In this document: positions 1 to 14,000 of the stretch, piece after piece | Layout of the letters: each line of letters begins with the position of its first letter | Position numbering within the stretch: position 1 is the first letter of the stretch | NCBI GenBank assembly: GCA_046349935.1 | Contig: JAXMBK010000011.1 | Coordinates: 62,001-126,000, forward strand | DNA: 64,000 nucleotides | Origin: CAIXSC01 sp046349935 | GTDB taxonomy: Bacteria; Planctomycetota; Planctomycetia; Pirellulales; Pirellulaceae | Direction of reading: 5' to 3' | The notes under the pieces: model-generated | What the model was told of the DNA's origin: nothing | The model's database searches: none | What the model saw: only the letters and a program-made list of their open reading frames with translations | Program-made: the position numbers and the translations under genes

Positions 1-2060
1 AGACGGTTCGTACGTCAACGCGCCGGTCACCCGATCAACGGCAGGCCCCGACGCGAACGTCAAATTGCCTGTCGACGAAACGACATCTAACTCAAACTGC
101 AGCGTCTGACTCGATTCGTCGGCTGGCCCGGCTGTGATGGCCGTCGCCAAACCGGCGACTTCCACCGGTCCGCTGTTCGCCAGCGTGGCCGCCGGATCGC
201 CCGTCAACGTGAAGCTTGGTGCATCGTTCACCGGCGTCACCTCCAGCACGAACACGTCGCTTGTCGTGTTCTCGCCGTCGCTCACCGTGATCGTAATCGT
301 CGCACTGCCGTTGCGATCGGCGACCGGTTGCACGCGAATCGTGCGCGCGGCGCCGGTCCCCGCGAGCGAGATGGCCGAATCGGGAACCAATATCTGGTTG
401 CTCGAGACGGCCGTCACCGTCAGTTGTTCGGACGCCGTCTCTGCGTCGCCGACGACGAACGACACTGGCGCCAACAGTCCGTCTTCCAAGATCGACTGAT
501 CGGCGACGCCCGAGATCGTGGGCGACTCGTTCGCCGCGGTGAGCACGCTGACGACGAACGTCGTGGTGTTCGACCGACTGGGAGTTCCGTTGTCGGCCAC
601 TCGCACCGTGATCGAATGGTCGCCGACTTGAGCTTCGGTGGGCGTCCACGAGAACGCGCCCGTCGCGGCGTGGATGGTTGCACCAGCCGGCGCCCCGGCC
701 GCCAGCGTAAACGTCAGTTGGTTCACGGGAATGTCGGCATCCGACGCCGAGGCGTTGAGCGTCAGCGTCTGTCCAGCTTGAACCGCTTGCGAAGCGATGG
801 GCGAGATCGCGGGCGTGGCATTCACTTCCAACACGGTCAGCGTGAAGCTCGTCGTCGCAGACCGCGGCGGAGAACCGCGATCGGTCGCGCGAACCGTGAT
901 CGTCTGCACGCTTGGCCCCTGTGCCTCCGTCGGCGTCCAGTTCAAGACGCCCGTCGTCGGATGCAGCACAGCGCCGGTCGGCGCGGCGCCCACGAATTCG
1001 TAGTCGACGACGCCTCCTTCGGGATCTACCGCGGCGAGCGTCGTCTGGAAGGCGACTCCCTCGGAAATCGTGCGACTCGGCGTCGCGTTCCACTGCGGCG
1101 GCTGATTCTCCTCTGACACGACGATGTCGAATGAGACGAGCGTGAACTGCGCTGGCGCGCCGTCGTCGGTCACTCGCACCGACACGGTGAAGTCACCGGG
1201 CGACTGCGCTTCGCTAGGCGTCCAGCGGAACAGGCCGGTGACCGAATCGATCGCGGCGCCGTCCGGCGCATTGTCCAACGAGTAAGCGAGCGCGTCCATT
1301 TCGGGGTCGATGGCGCTAATCGCGACCGTCAGTTCGGCGCCGTCCCGGGCCGTTTGATCGGCGACGGGGTGCACGATCGGGGCGTCGTTCACTTCGTTCG
1401 CGGTGATGGTGAAGACCTGCGTCGCCGCCATACTTGGCACGCCATCGTCTCGCACCACGACGGTGACGACGTACGTCGCTGGTGCGTCGGCCTCGCCAGG
1501 CGTCCACTGGAAGCGGCCCGTCGACGCATCCAATGTCGCGCCTACGGGCGCCCCGGACTGAAGTTCGAAACGCAGCGTGTCGGAATCGGGGTCGCTGGCG
1601 GCGACGAGGAAATCGAGCATGCTCCCTTCGTCAATCGAAGCATCGGCGATGGTCGCAACGACCGGCGGGCGATTGGCCGCGACGAAATTGCCGCCCGGAA
1701 CATTGTCGCCGTCGCCATCCAGCTTTATCCCCGAAAGATCATGAATGGTCGAATCGCCGTGAACTACCAACCGAATTCTGCCGCTCGTGAGCACCGTCCC
1801 CAGAGGCAACACGTCGAGCGTCACAAGCAACGTACCCGGTTCATAACGGGGCGCTATGCCATAAGAAACATCGTCGCCGTCGCCCAACACTCCGTTAAGC
1901 CCCGCCTCCCACAGCTCGTAGTTTGCGGGCGCTCGAGCGTCGATCGGATCGATCGCTTCGCTGAACAGCACCTGGATCTCTGTCTTCGTCGGCGGCCCCG
2001 TGACGATTCGAAGTTCAGCGCTGACGACCGTCGGCGGCGTTGCATCGAGCGACGAACCTT
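1..2060 (-). repeat. Ig-like tail of the giant protein (SbsA-like plus putative-Ig repeats)
   Basis: A segment at about 1690-2060 (VVSAELRIVTG then LFSEAIDPIDA) resembles the SbsA-type Ig-like domain. It is followed by at least four repeats of about 100 residues with NRPPVVATIAD or VNDAPIVHPVADQ starts, SDxDxD-type calcium sites and the FxWTPxEAQ core of putative-Ig (He_PIG) domains. The last repeat is cut by the window edge, so more are expected outside. Confidence 0.75.
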
Positions 2061-5000
2061 GGAATTCGTGCGCGCCGACATCGACGAAACTTGGCCCAAA
2101 CTCGTATTCCAGCGAGCCCGCGGCTGCCAGCGATGTGCGCTGATCGAAACTCGACAGATACGCAACGCCGTCGCCGTTCGAAATGCCGACTCGCGGCGCA
2201 AGGTCCTGCCCGCCGCCGTAATCAAAGCGGACGCGTCCATCGGCGAACAGCGTCGCCGCAAACCGCACATCCTCGCCCGCGAAATTGCTGACATCCCAGA
2301 GGATGACGACTTGATCGGGCTGGCTGTCGTCGACGTAGATGTCGTCGGCCTGCCCGTCCATCCAGTGGGCCTGCCACAGCGGTGCAACAAGCCGGTTCTC
2401 GATGAGCGATGGCAACGAGTTGTCGGTGGAAGTGGGGTCCGCGGGGCCGTCGAAATGAAGCACGCCGTTCGGAGAGACTTGGACCGTTGAGTAAGACGCG
2501 TCGCCTAAGGGGAACGCGAACGGCAGATTCAGCGTGTAAGCCGAATTGACGTCGGTCCAACTTTGAGCCGTGCCAAGCGGGGCGTAGAACTGGGTGCGTT
2601 CGAGCACCGACTCGACGTACGTCATGTTCGGCGACGGCGCGATCAAGATGGACGCAGCATTCTCCAGGTCGTCGGCGCCATCGTAGGCGTCGACAAGCAG
2701 GTAGTTCTCGCCGTCGCCGGCCGAAACGCCGATCGTCGGCGCGAGGTCTTGGTTGCCAGCGCCGTAGTCGAAACGAATCTGTCCGTCGGCAAATAACGTG
2801 GCGGCGAAGTTGACAGGCGCATCGCTGCCGTAGGCTGCCGCCGACCAGCGGAATGAAACCCAATCGTCTTGCGTTTCGACGAAAATGTCGTAGTCCGGCG
2901 CGGTCGTTCGGAGATCGGTCCAGAGGGGCGCAATCCGTGCGTTCTGGCTGAGTTCGAACTCCGAATTCGAATAGTCCGAGGGGTCGCCGGCGCCGGCGAA
3001 GTGCAAGAGCCCGTTGCTGGAGACGAACACGCTTTGGTATTCGACGCCGTACAGCGGAAACGCAAACGGCAAGTCGTAGCTCCACGCAGAGTCATCATCT
3101 TGCCAGGCTTGCCCTGCACCTCCCGCTGAGAATTGACTGCCGCTTAAGACGTTCGCGCCGTACCCTTCCGACTCGCGCGCAAATTCGATCGACCGAGCGT
3201 TCATCAGCGACTCGCGCCCATCGTGCTCAGGCGTCGCCCCGCGCACGCCGTCGCCGGCTGAGATGCCGACGGTCGGCGATAGTCCCACGTTGTCTCGCCC
3301 GAAGTCGAAACGAATCCGTCCGTCGGCAGATAGCGTCGCGGTGAACTGCACATCGGCGCCGCTGACTTTATGCGTCGCATTCCAACGAATGGCGACCTCA
3401 GTCGCTGTCGAGTCAACAAACACATCGTCGCCCGGGCCGGCGGTCGTCAGGTCGTCCCACAGCGCGGCGATGCGAGGCGCGGCGAGCAGCGCCGTCGTCG
3501 AATTCACACCGCTGGCGGTCGCTGCACCGCCGAATTGCAGGAGGCCGTTGGAGGAGACGAAGACGCTGGAGTAAGTCGTCTCGTAGAAGGGGAAGTCGAA
3601 CGGGAGGGCGAGCGACCAGACGGCGTCGTCGGCGCGCCAATTCTGCGCCGTACCGACGGCGGCCGGTTGGAACACAGTCCCGCTTGCAGGCGACTCAAGG
3701 TACATCATGCGTCCCGCATTCGCGGCGCCGTCGTCGTCGCGGCGGGGATTGCCTTCCAGGTCCCGCGGCGAAGCATTCAACCCGTCTCCGCGGTCGATCG
3801 CTGGCGACCCCTGAGTCAGGTGGAAGTTGTCATCGAGCCCGCCGTCAATCTGCAGCAACGGGTCGTAGCCGAACCGATTGTCGGCGCCGTTGCGGTCGAT
3901 GAACAGCGGATCGCCTTCCAGCGAACCGGCATCGAGGCCGGCAGCGAACTGCCAGTCGCTCAGCAGGTCGTACTCATCGTCGCCCCACTTGACCGCGAGG
4001 GCGTTAGGGTCGGCGCCTTGCTGGAATAGGTTGAAGTTGCTGGCGAATTCCTCTTGGCTCTCGACGGAGACGGCAAGCGCGAATCCAGAATCGACCCACA
4101 AGAGGTTGTTGAGCACTCGCAATCTGCGGCCGCCCGTGATGCTGAGTGCGTCCCCGACGGTTTGATAGACCGTGTTATTGATGAACGACGAGCCATCGCC
4201 CGCTGCGACAAGAATCCCGCCATTAGAGTTCTGGTAGAAGAGGTTCTCCGCGGCGAGCCCCTCAGACACTCCGCCGCCGTTCGCCCCCCACTCGAGCCCA
4301 ATAGAATTCGAGTAGACGACGTTGCGCACAACATGAGGCGTTCCACCGCGCGCCTGGATGGCGATCTCGTTGTTGTAGAGCCTGTTGTTTGAGACGGCAT
4401 ACTCGTCGCCGCCGCCCCACGTGTAAATGCCGACATCATTGGAATGGACGATGTTTTGCCGAACTTGAGCGTTGCCGGCTTCAATGCCGATCGCGTTTCC
4501 TGAAGGCTCCGTCGCCAAGTGGTTGTAGACTACGTTGCCGGAGACGATCGTCCCGTCGTACGCTTGAATCCCGCCCCATTCGTTGTCGTAGATTGTGTTG
4601 TCGACTACTTCCAGAGGCGTGAGGGCGGCGTGGGAGTTGGCGGATACGCCGTAGCGGTTGCCGAACAACTCGTTCCCCACGATCCGAGTTCCCGAGCCGA
4701 CGGCGGAAACGCCGTAACCGAGAGCGATGCCGAGCCAACCGGTCGTGTCGTGAATGCGATTGGCGCTCACCAGCGCATCATCGTTGCTAACTGCAATAAG
4801 TACGCCGTAGCTCCGGTTGCCGAAAAGATGGTTATCGAGCAGTCGGAGACGATCGCTGTCAGACTGCTCTGACAATTCAACCGCCGTATCGGCGCCGGTC
4901 AATCCTAGGCGTTCGATCGATACATCGTCGGCGTTGCTCAGGACGAACAGCGAACCGGCGGGCTCCTCTGAGCGACGACGGTTGATGACGGTCGACGTTG

Positions 5001-8000
5001 GAGACGCGCCGACGATGCGCACGCCGGAGTCATCGGCGCCGATCATGATCTCGCGGAGGGCGTCGTACGCGCCCGCATCGACGTAGACTACGTCGCCTGG
5101 GCCCAAGTCATAAAGCGACAAGAGAGCGTACAGATCGCGCATGGGACTCGACGGGGACTTGCCGCTGTGAGCGTCGTCCCCTGCGGCCGTCGTGAACCGA
5201 TCGCCGGTCGCAACGACGTCGTTGATATAGAACGATTGCCCCGCCGGTGCGATCTGAAAGGGAGAGTTGGAAACGCCGACGACGCCGCCGCCGGGTGACG
5301 CCACACGTACCAAAGCTTGCGTCGTCGCGTTCTCGGCGGGCACGTTCCAAACAGTCGAACCTCGACCCCAACGGTCAAGCGCAACATCTTGTGCGACGAG
5401 CGTCCACGTAGCGCCGTTGTTCAAGGAGGCTTCCACATTCACGGTCGGATTGGCGACGCCGCCGAGATTCACCTGCGTGATTTCGATTCCGGAAAGGATG
5501 GCGCCCGAATCAAGTTGGCTGACCAATTCGAGCGACAATCCCTGACCGCCCCCGACGACGACGTCGAAACTGCGTGCGACCGCTTTGTAAACAGCCCCTG
5601 CCGCGGCAAACGGGTCGAAGCCAGCCTGCACGACCGCGTCTTGCAAACGAATATCGAAACGACGTTCGCCAGCCGCGTTGTACCAAGGTTCGATGAAGTG
5701 CAAACGCACTTCATAGTCGCCGTCAGCCAGCGGGAATTGATACCCCATTCGCGAACCGACGCCGGTAGTCGAGACGAAAGTCCGATAGACGTGCGGCGGC
5801 GCCGCGTTCGCAACCGCCGTGACGTCAATCGGGGTCGACTCATCGACGAAGGACGGGAAGTGCGACTCGCGAGCGAAGCGATCCGCGATCCAGTCGCCTG
5901 CCAGTCCGCCGCCGACATTGATGGCCGCGACGACGACTTCTTGCCCGAGGCCCGAGGCGACCCACGACACAAGCGCCGTCTCGCCGGCTTCGACTCGATC
6001 ATAGCCCTGAGGTCCTGTCAGCGTGATCGACGCCGGCGAACTGGGAAGGGCATTCGAGGTTCCGCCGTCGGCGCCCAAATTGACGCGGCCGCCGTTCGGC
6101 GTCGGTTCTGTGAAGTACAGCGTCGTCGGGTCGCCGCGGTCAAGCGTCGGCGAACCTGCAAGGACGCGGAAGTCGTCATCCAGCCCGCGGTCGAATCCGC
6201 CCGCAAACCCGAGGACGTTGTCGACGCCGTCGACGTCCGCCAACAACGGGTCGGCGACGAGTCCGTGGCGATCGGCGCCCAGTCGGCGCGCCCAGTCGTC
6301 AAGCGTCACGAAGTCGACATTCTGCCAGCGGCCCAGTTTGCCGGCGCCGGAGATGTGGAACAGGTTGTAGTCGCTGTCGAATCCGACTTGACTATCGGCG
6401 TCGACGTTCACGGCGTAGCCGCCGGCCGCGAATAAGATGTTGTTCCGCAGCTCGACATTCGCCGACTGCTGATCGAGGCGCACGGCGTCGCCCAACGGCT
6501 GATAGATCGTATTGTTCGAAAGCTGCGCACCGTCGCCGGCCGTTTGCAGCCAGACTCCCGACTGGGCGTTGGCATAGATCACATTGTTCAGGATCTGGCC
6601 GGTGAAGCGTCCGCTGGAGAAGGCCGGCGTCGTAATGCCGATCGTATTGGAATAGATGCGATTCTCGACAATCTTACTGTCGTAGTGTGCGCGAATGCCG
6701 ACGTCGTTGTGGAAGATGCGATTGCGCGCGGCAACACCATTGAATCCCGAGGCCAGGATGCCCCAGTCATTGTCGTAAACCAGATTGTCGGCGACGAAGT
6801 CCGCTTCAATTCCGATTGCGATCCCCGTTTCCGAGCGATGCGAGAACACCTCGTTGAATTGCACGCGTACATCGTCGTCGCTCGCCCGAATCCCCTGAGA
6901 TACGTTGGCGTAGACGCGATTCTGTTCGACGAGCCGCGGCGCTGTCGCAAAACCGCTCCAGGGCAGTTCGATTCCAATTTCGGCGCCGGTCACTGAGTTG
7001 CCGCGGATGACGCCGTTCGCGCCGACGAACGAAATGCCGATGTACCCGCTGTCGCGGATCACGTTGTTTTCCAACAACGCCTCGTCGTTGGACGCTTCGA
7101 TCTGGATGCCTGTTCCGAAGAATCGATCTTCCCTGCCATGGTCCTCAATGCGACTTTCTCGTACGACCAGGCGATCGCTATCGGCATTGGCGCCTGCGAA
7201 GACGCCCACGTCGGCGCCGATGATCGCCAGGTGAGACAGCGTCACCTCGTCCGCGCCTGCGAACTCGAAGACGTAGGAACCGCTGGAGCGGTTGCCGCGA
7301 TCGAAGACGGCTTCATGCCCAGATTGGGTCGGTCCCTGAATCCAGACCCCTGAGTCGTTCGGTTCCAGGCGCAGGTTGATGCGCTGCGAGTAGACACCTG
7401 AATCGACGTAGACGACGTCGCCCGGTTCGAGGTCATAGGCGCGCAGGAGCGCTCCCAACGTGGCCATGGGCCGATCGGGCGATTTGCCATTGTTGAGGTC
7501 GCTGCCGGCGGAGGTTGTGTACTCGTTGTCAGCGAAGTTCGTATCGCCCGCGATGTTGACGTAGAAGTTCGTCCCGCCATTGGCGATGGCGAACGGCCGG
7601 TCCGACTCGTCTTGCCTCTCCGCGTAACGCACGCGCGTCAACGCCGTTAAACCGTTCGTTTCGAAATGGGCGGGAATCGACCAAGCGACGCTGCCGCGTC
7701 CGTACCGGTCAAGCCCCGCGGCGGCGGCGATGGTCGACCAATTTTGGCCCTGATCCAGCGATAGTTCGACGTCGAACCGTGGATCGGCGACCCCCAGCGG
7801 GTTCGTCGCCCAGACTTCGATGGCGGAAAGGACGGGCGGAAGACTGTCGCCCTGTCGGATCAGTTCCAACGAGATGCCCTGGCCGGCGCTCGCCGCAACG
7901 GTAAAGCTGCGGACGTCGACGCGCTGAATGCCGCCGGCGGCGGCGACAATGTCGTAGTCGTCGATCTGCGTCGCCCCTTGTGCAACGACGTCAAACACGC

Positions 8001-11000
8001 GAGCGCCGACGTCGTTCGCCCACGGTTCGACAAAGTGCAGTCGCACGGTGTACGTCCCGTCCGGCGACGGCAGATGATACGCAAGACGGCCTCCCTCCGC
8101 CCAATCGCCGATTCGATAAGTGCGATACACTTCGGCATCCGCCGCTGATGATGCAACAGGCAGTTCAATCACCGTCTGTGGTGCGAACGATTCACTCGAA
8201 CCAGCAGCGACGACATAGTCGTCGAACAGCCAGTTGTCGACGGCGGGGCCGCCGACGTTGATCAGTGCGATCGGTTGTTCGGCAAGGATGCCTGACGTCA
8301 GCCAGTCGACGCTCAGCGACTGGCCCGCCTCGAGTTTCTCGCCTCCATTGGGCGTCTGAACTTGGATCGTCTGCACGAAGCTCACGGCGCCTTCGGGCGT
8401 ATTGCCATCGTACCCCAGGTTGACTCGAGCGCCGTGAGGCAGACGCTCGCCGACGAAGTAGGTCTGCGGATCACCCTGGTCGACGGTGATCGAAGTTGGG
8501 GCGACTCGCAGGTTGTCATCCATGCCGCGATCGCCGGGAATATGGCGTAGGCGCACCGCGTCGGCGAGGAATGTTGTGCCTGGAGCAGCGCTCACGCGCA
8601 CGCGCAGCGGCCCATTCTCGACGCGATAGAAACCCAGATTGTCCGCGCCCAACGGGGCGTTTTCCGCAGCCGATGGACTCGCGGTTTGCTGCAAGAACTT
8701 CACGCCGACTAAGACGTCTCCGTCCCAAACCTCATACCGAACTTGGTAGTCGAGGCCGCCAGATGGATCCCACAGCGCGTGCAGAGCATAGGTCTCGCCG
8801 ACTTCGAGATCGTCGATCGTCCATTCGCCCACTTCGTCGCCTTCGGCGTCGTACACTCGATGTACATCTTTCTCGACGTGCAGGTTCTTCCAGCCTCCGA
8901 ACAAATCCAGTCCCGGGCCGTCTTCTTCGCTTCCGTTCAATCGATCAAAGTGGATGTTTCCACCGGACATGGAGAGCGTGATTTTGACGTTCCCAACGTC
9001 GTAAGCCGAGTAATGAATTGTGCCGCTCGTATGGTCCGTGTCGCCCTGCTCGACGGACGCTTCGCCGACTAACGACACGTTGACCGGCCCCTCAGCCGAG
9101 ACAGAAAACATCGCCGTACCCAGACCTGGGTGACGAGGCCACGATGCGGAATAGCTGCGCTCGCCGATCTCGCCGTCCGTAACGCTGAATTCGTACGTCG
9201 CGGTGGCGGTGCCGCTTGCTCCCCCCGTCTCGAAGTAGTCGTCGTCCAGCCCTTGCAGCGGATACCACTGACCATACGCAGTAAACTTCGGGCCGAAGTC
9301 GTTGACGACTCGCGGCGTCGACAGGCTCTCGTCGCCGAATGCTGACGACTCGTCCGCACCAGCGACGTTCACAAACTGAGGATCGCCGACCAAACTGTGT
9401 CGCTCGCGTCCCACCTCGCCCGCAAACGAACCGACGTCCGAGTATTCGATGGTTCCCCAGCGCGCCGCGCGGGCGGTCGGCCCCAGATCAAATAGGTTGT
9501 AGTCGCTGTCGATTCCAACTTGGCTATTCACGGCCGCATCGAGCGCGATGCCGGAGTCGATCGCGAAGATGTTATTGCGCAGCCACACGCCGCTCGTGCT
9601 TCCCTCGAACCGCACGCCGTCGCCGACAGGCTGCCAGAAGGTGTTATTCAGAACCTGACTGCCTGGTCGCGCACCCGTCAAACGCATCGCCGTGTTTGAC
9701 TGGTCGTACAGAAGGTTGTTGGAAATTCTTCCTCGATAACCGCCGAGTCCAGACTCGACGTCGATCCCGATTGAGTTCGAGTAGACCGTGTTTCCGGCGA
9801 CGTCGGACGATCCGTTGACGACGATCCCGGTGCGATTCGCGTAGGCGCGATTCGATTCCGCCCGATTGGTGAATCCGTCGATACGAATGCCTGTCGAATT
9901 GGCGAACACCGTGTTCTCCAAAACGTTGGAGTCGCTCGCCTGGATGCCCACCGAACTAGCGCTCGAAGCGTGTCCGTAGACGACGTTTCCGGCGACGGTC
10001 ACATCATCGTCGCCGGCGTAGACGCCGATCGACCGATTGTCGAACACGATGTTGTCGAGGATTTCGCGCCTTGCGACCTGGAAGCCGCTGTAGAGCGCGA
10101 CGATTCCGAGTTCATTTCCTGAGACGCGATTGTCGCGCACCACGGCGTCAGCGCCTTCGACTTGGATGCCCGTATAGCCGTTGTCATGCACGAAGTTGCC
10201 CACGATCGTCGCGCCGACGTTGCCCGCTTCGACGCTTGCGCCCGCGCCGCTGAACGCGTTTCCTCCGCCTTGTCCATAGATGTGGTTGTTCAGCAACGAC
10301 AGGCGATCGCTTCCCGCGTCACTCGGCGCCATGACGGCGACTTCCGCGCCGGTGAGCGTCAGGTTCATGATCGCGACGTCGTCGGCGCCCGCGAATTCAA
10401 AGACGTAACTGCCGCTAGAGGCGTTGGCGCGATCGAGAACGGCGGCTAATCCCGCGCCGGTCGGCCCTTGAATGACGACGCCCGAGTCGTCTTCTTCGAG
10501 ACGAATATTTGCGAACAGTTCGTAGCGTCCCGAGTCGACATAGACGACGTCGCCTGGTTCGAGGTCGTAAGCCGCCAAGAGCGCGGCCAGCGAGGCCATG
10601 GGCGTGGCAGGCGACAGACCGTCGTTCCCATCGACGCCCGGCGCAGACGTGTACTGGTTGTCCGACAGATCTTCGTCATCGGCGACGTTGACGTAGAACG
10701 CGGAGACGGGACCGCGGATCTGAAACGGTGCATTGCTTTCGTCGCTTTGCCCGTTGACGTGCGTCGTCACGCGGATCGCATATTCGCCAGGCGGCGTCGT
10801 CGACGAGATGGTCCAGGCAAACTCGCCGTCGTTGTCGATGTCGTCCGCCAGCAGTTCGACCGTCGTCCATCCGCCCGCCCCATCGTCGGCAATCAATTCG
10901 ACGTCGGCCGTTCCAGAGATGTCGCTCGCGCGCCACCGGATCGCAATCGTCTGCTCGGCAGGCCAAGTCTCGCCGCCGTCGGGACGAAAAACGGTGACGA

Positions 11001-14000
11001 ATTCGGCCGGGCTGAGCGATGCTTGTTCCGTACCGCCGTAGGCGCCCAAGTTGCGGAAGCCGCCGTGGGGCGCTGGTTCGTCCGCGACGGGGTCGCCCTC
11101 TCGAGCGCGGTCGATGCCCGGCGACTGCCAGGCATCCAGCGACCAGGCGACGTTCGGGAAGACAGGCAGGCCGCTGGCGGCATGACGAACCGGCGCCAGG
11201 GCCCCGCCATGCGCGCTGCCGTAGAGGCTTTGGAGATGGAAGTCGTCGTCGCGACCGTCGGACGCGGCGGAGACGTAGCCCAGAACGCCGTCGGCGCCGT
11301 CCATGTCGACAAACCGCGGGTCTTGTGCGAGTCCGTTGAGGTCCTGGAGCGCCGCGGCCTGCCAGGACGCGAGCGTCGGACGCGGGACGCCTTGCCAGCG
11401 AGCCACGCGCCCGGCCCCGGTCGTCTGATACAAGTTGAAATCACTTTGGAATCCGACCTGACTGTTGGCCGAAACGGACAGTGCAAAGCCAGCCGTCGCG
11501 GCCAGGATATTGTTGTAGACGGAAACATCGCGTGCGCCGTCGGCCAACTCCAGCGCGTTTCCCAGCATCTGGACGATGGTGTTATTGAGCACTTGGGCGC
11601 CGGCGCCGTTGCGCAGTCGCACGCCGCCCAACGAGTTGCCATAGACCAGATTGTTCGCCAGTTCGATGGGCCAGTTGCCATAGCCTGCGTCGACGTCGAC
11701 GCCGCGCGCATTGGAGTAAACGACGTTGCGTCGTGCGAATCCGCCGGCGAGGATCCGAATGCCTGCGTCTTCGTTGCCGTAGACGCGATTCTCCTCGACG
11801 ACGCCGTTGAACAGCGACTGCACGCCGAAGTAGTTTGCATGGATGACGTTGCGTCTTGCTTCGGCGCCGGCGCTGATGGAGATGCCGGCGGCCTCTGTAC
11901 CTTGGTGCCCCCAGACGGTGTTGCCAGCGACCACGATGCGTCCGTCGGCCTGGATGCCGTGGCCCAAGTTGTTGTAAACCCGATTGCCGCGACCCAGCGA
12001 GAGATCGGCGTTGCCGATCACGACTTCGGCGGCCGCATTGCCATTCCAGACGACGATTCCCGCTTCGCGGTTCTCGAATACTTCGTTGGCTTCGACTCGG
12101 GAAGCGCCCGAGTTTTGCAGGCGTAAGCCGTCGAGCCGACTGCCCGAGATGCGACTTTCCGTGACCGCTCCAACCGTTCCTTCGACGAGAATCCCGTAGC
12201 CGCCGCTGCCGGTCACCACGATCCGCTCGAGCCGCGCGGCGGACGACCCGGACTCGATGAAGATCCCCGCTAACGAAGGCGAGGGAATGCGCAAATCGAG
12301 TGCGACGAGTTGCGTGCTGCTGTTGTACGCCCACAGACCGCGCGTCCCGCTTTGCAGCGTCAGGTGCGCCAGCGTGACGGAGTCGGCGTCGTCGAGTTCC
12401 AGCACCGAGCGTTCCGAAGGGAGCGCGTGCCGCAGCAGCGCCGTGCGCGAGGACGATGTGGGTCCTGTGAAGACGAATCCTTCGTCGTCGCTTCCCGTCC
12501 CGTTCCCGGAGAGAACGAGCGTTTCGAACAAGCTGTACGTTCCTGCATCGACGAACAGTTGGTGAGTCGGGCCAAGAGAATAGGTGCGCAGCAGATTCGC
12601 AGGCGACGGCTTGGGCTGCGATGCCAGCTTTCCCGTTTGGCGATTATCGCCGATCACCGTCGTATACTCGTCGTTCGCCGCACTGCGGTCGTTGACGAAA
12701 AACGTCGTCGTATTCTCGGGTACGACGAACGGTTCGACGCTGCGCGTAAAGTTGGCGGAGTTCGCCGTCGAACTGACTTGAATGCGCAGGCCTTTTGCGC
12801 CGTACGAAACGCCGCTATTGGCCGGAGTCCAACTAAACGAACCGTCGTCTTCTGTGGCCGCGGCCAAATTCGCCAAGAACGCTGGACCGTCCGGGCCGTC
12901 TTGGTAGAGATCGATGCGAACCTGGGCGTCGGTCGCGTTGCCGAGCGAGCGCCAGCGAATCTCGTGCGGGACGTCGCGTTCCCAGTCGACGTAGAGGTCG
13001 GGAAACTGCAGGTCGAGATGTGCGGGCGCCGTCGTTGACTCGTCGTAAGGGATAGCGCCCCAGGCGCCCAGATCGGGTGCATACGTCTCCGGCATGATGT
13101 ACACGAATCCGTTGTCGAACCACGCGTCGTTCGACGGACCGGTCCGACGAGTCGCAATGAACTCGAAGCGCACAGCGCGAGTTCCCGCGGGAATCGCCGC
13201 CCGCTCTCCCGTCAGTTCCCAACGCTGCGACTCGCTGTACGCCAACGGCGCGATCGTCGAGATGACCTGTTGGCCCGCGTCCAGAAAGACCAAGCGAACT
13301 TGACCGTAGTCGCGCGCGGCCTCGTCGAGCGACCGGAGACGTCCACCGAACGAGACGGTCAGGTCGCCTGAGTCGAGTTGTTCTGGAGTGAACCCCGCGG
13401 AAATCAAATCAATCGTCTGCTTGGCTTCCGCGACCGCCGTCTCTCCGCCGGCGAGGTGATTTGCGCCCGCGTACGCCGGGAGGCTGGGCGCACCCGCCCC
13501 CACCGTCGACGTCGTCGTCCAACCGGCGACGCCCAGTTCGAAGCTTGGGTTCGCCAACAGGTTCACGAAACTGGCGAAGGACATTTGGTCGAGCCGCGGA
13601 TCAGATGCATCCGTCGTGGGGCTGCTGCCGCGTTGGCGTGCGACCATTGCGAATGTGCGCAGATCGCCCCACGAGGGTGCGACGTACTGGGGCGTCGCCC
13701 ACGCCGGATTGACCACGGTCGTTCCCAGCGAATGGAGGTCGAACCGGGCGACGTCAGCTTGCCAATCCAGCAGATCGGCGAAGTCAAACACCCAATGGAC
13801 GAGCTTGCCGATAGGCCCGGCGTGCAAGGCATTGTAGTCGCTGAAGAAGCCGCGTTGACTGTCGTCCGCGACGTAGATGTTGTACCCCGTCTCGGCCCAC
13901 ATCGCGTTCCCGCGCAGTTCGATCTCGGAACTCTCGCCAAAGATGCGCACATTGTCGCCCGCGAGCGCGAAGAACGAGTTCTGCAGGATGCGGACGTCTG

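Noticed and set aside
10468..12126. Long plus-strand open frame opposite the giant gene
   Set aside because: It is codon-aligned antisense to well-recognised beta-helix modules; such frames stay open because of the high-GC, Asp/Gly/Val-rich codons on the other strand. Its translation is Arg/Val-rich with no family.
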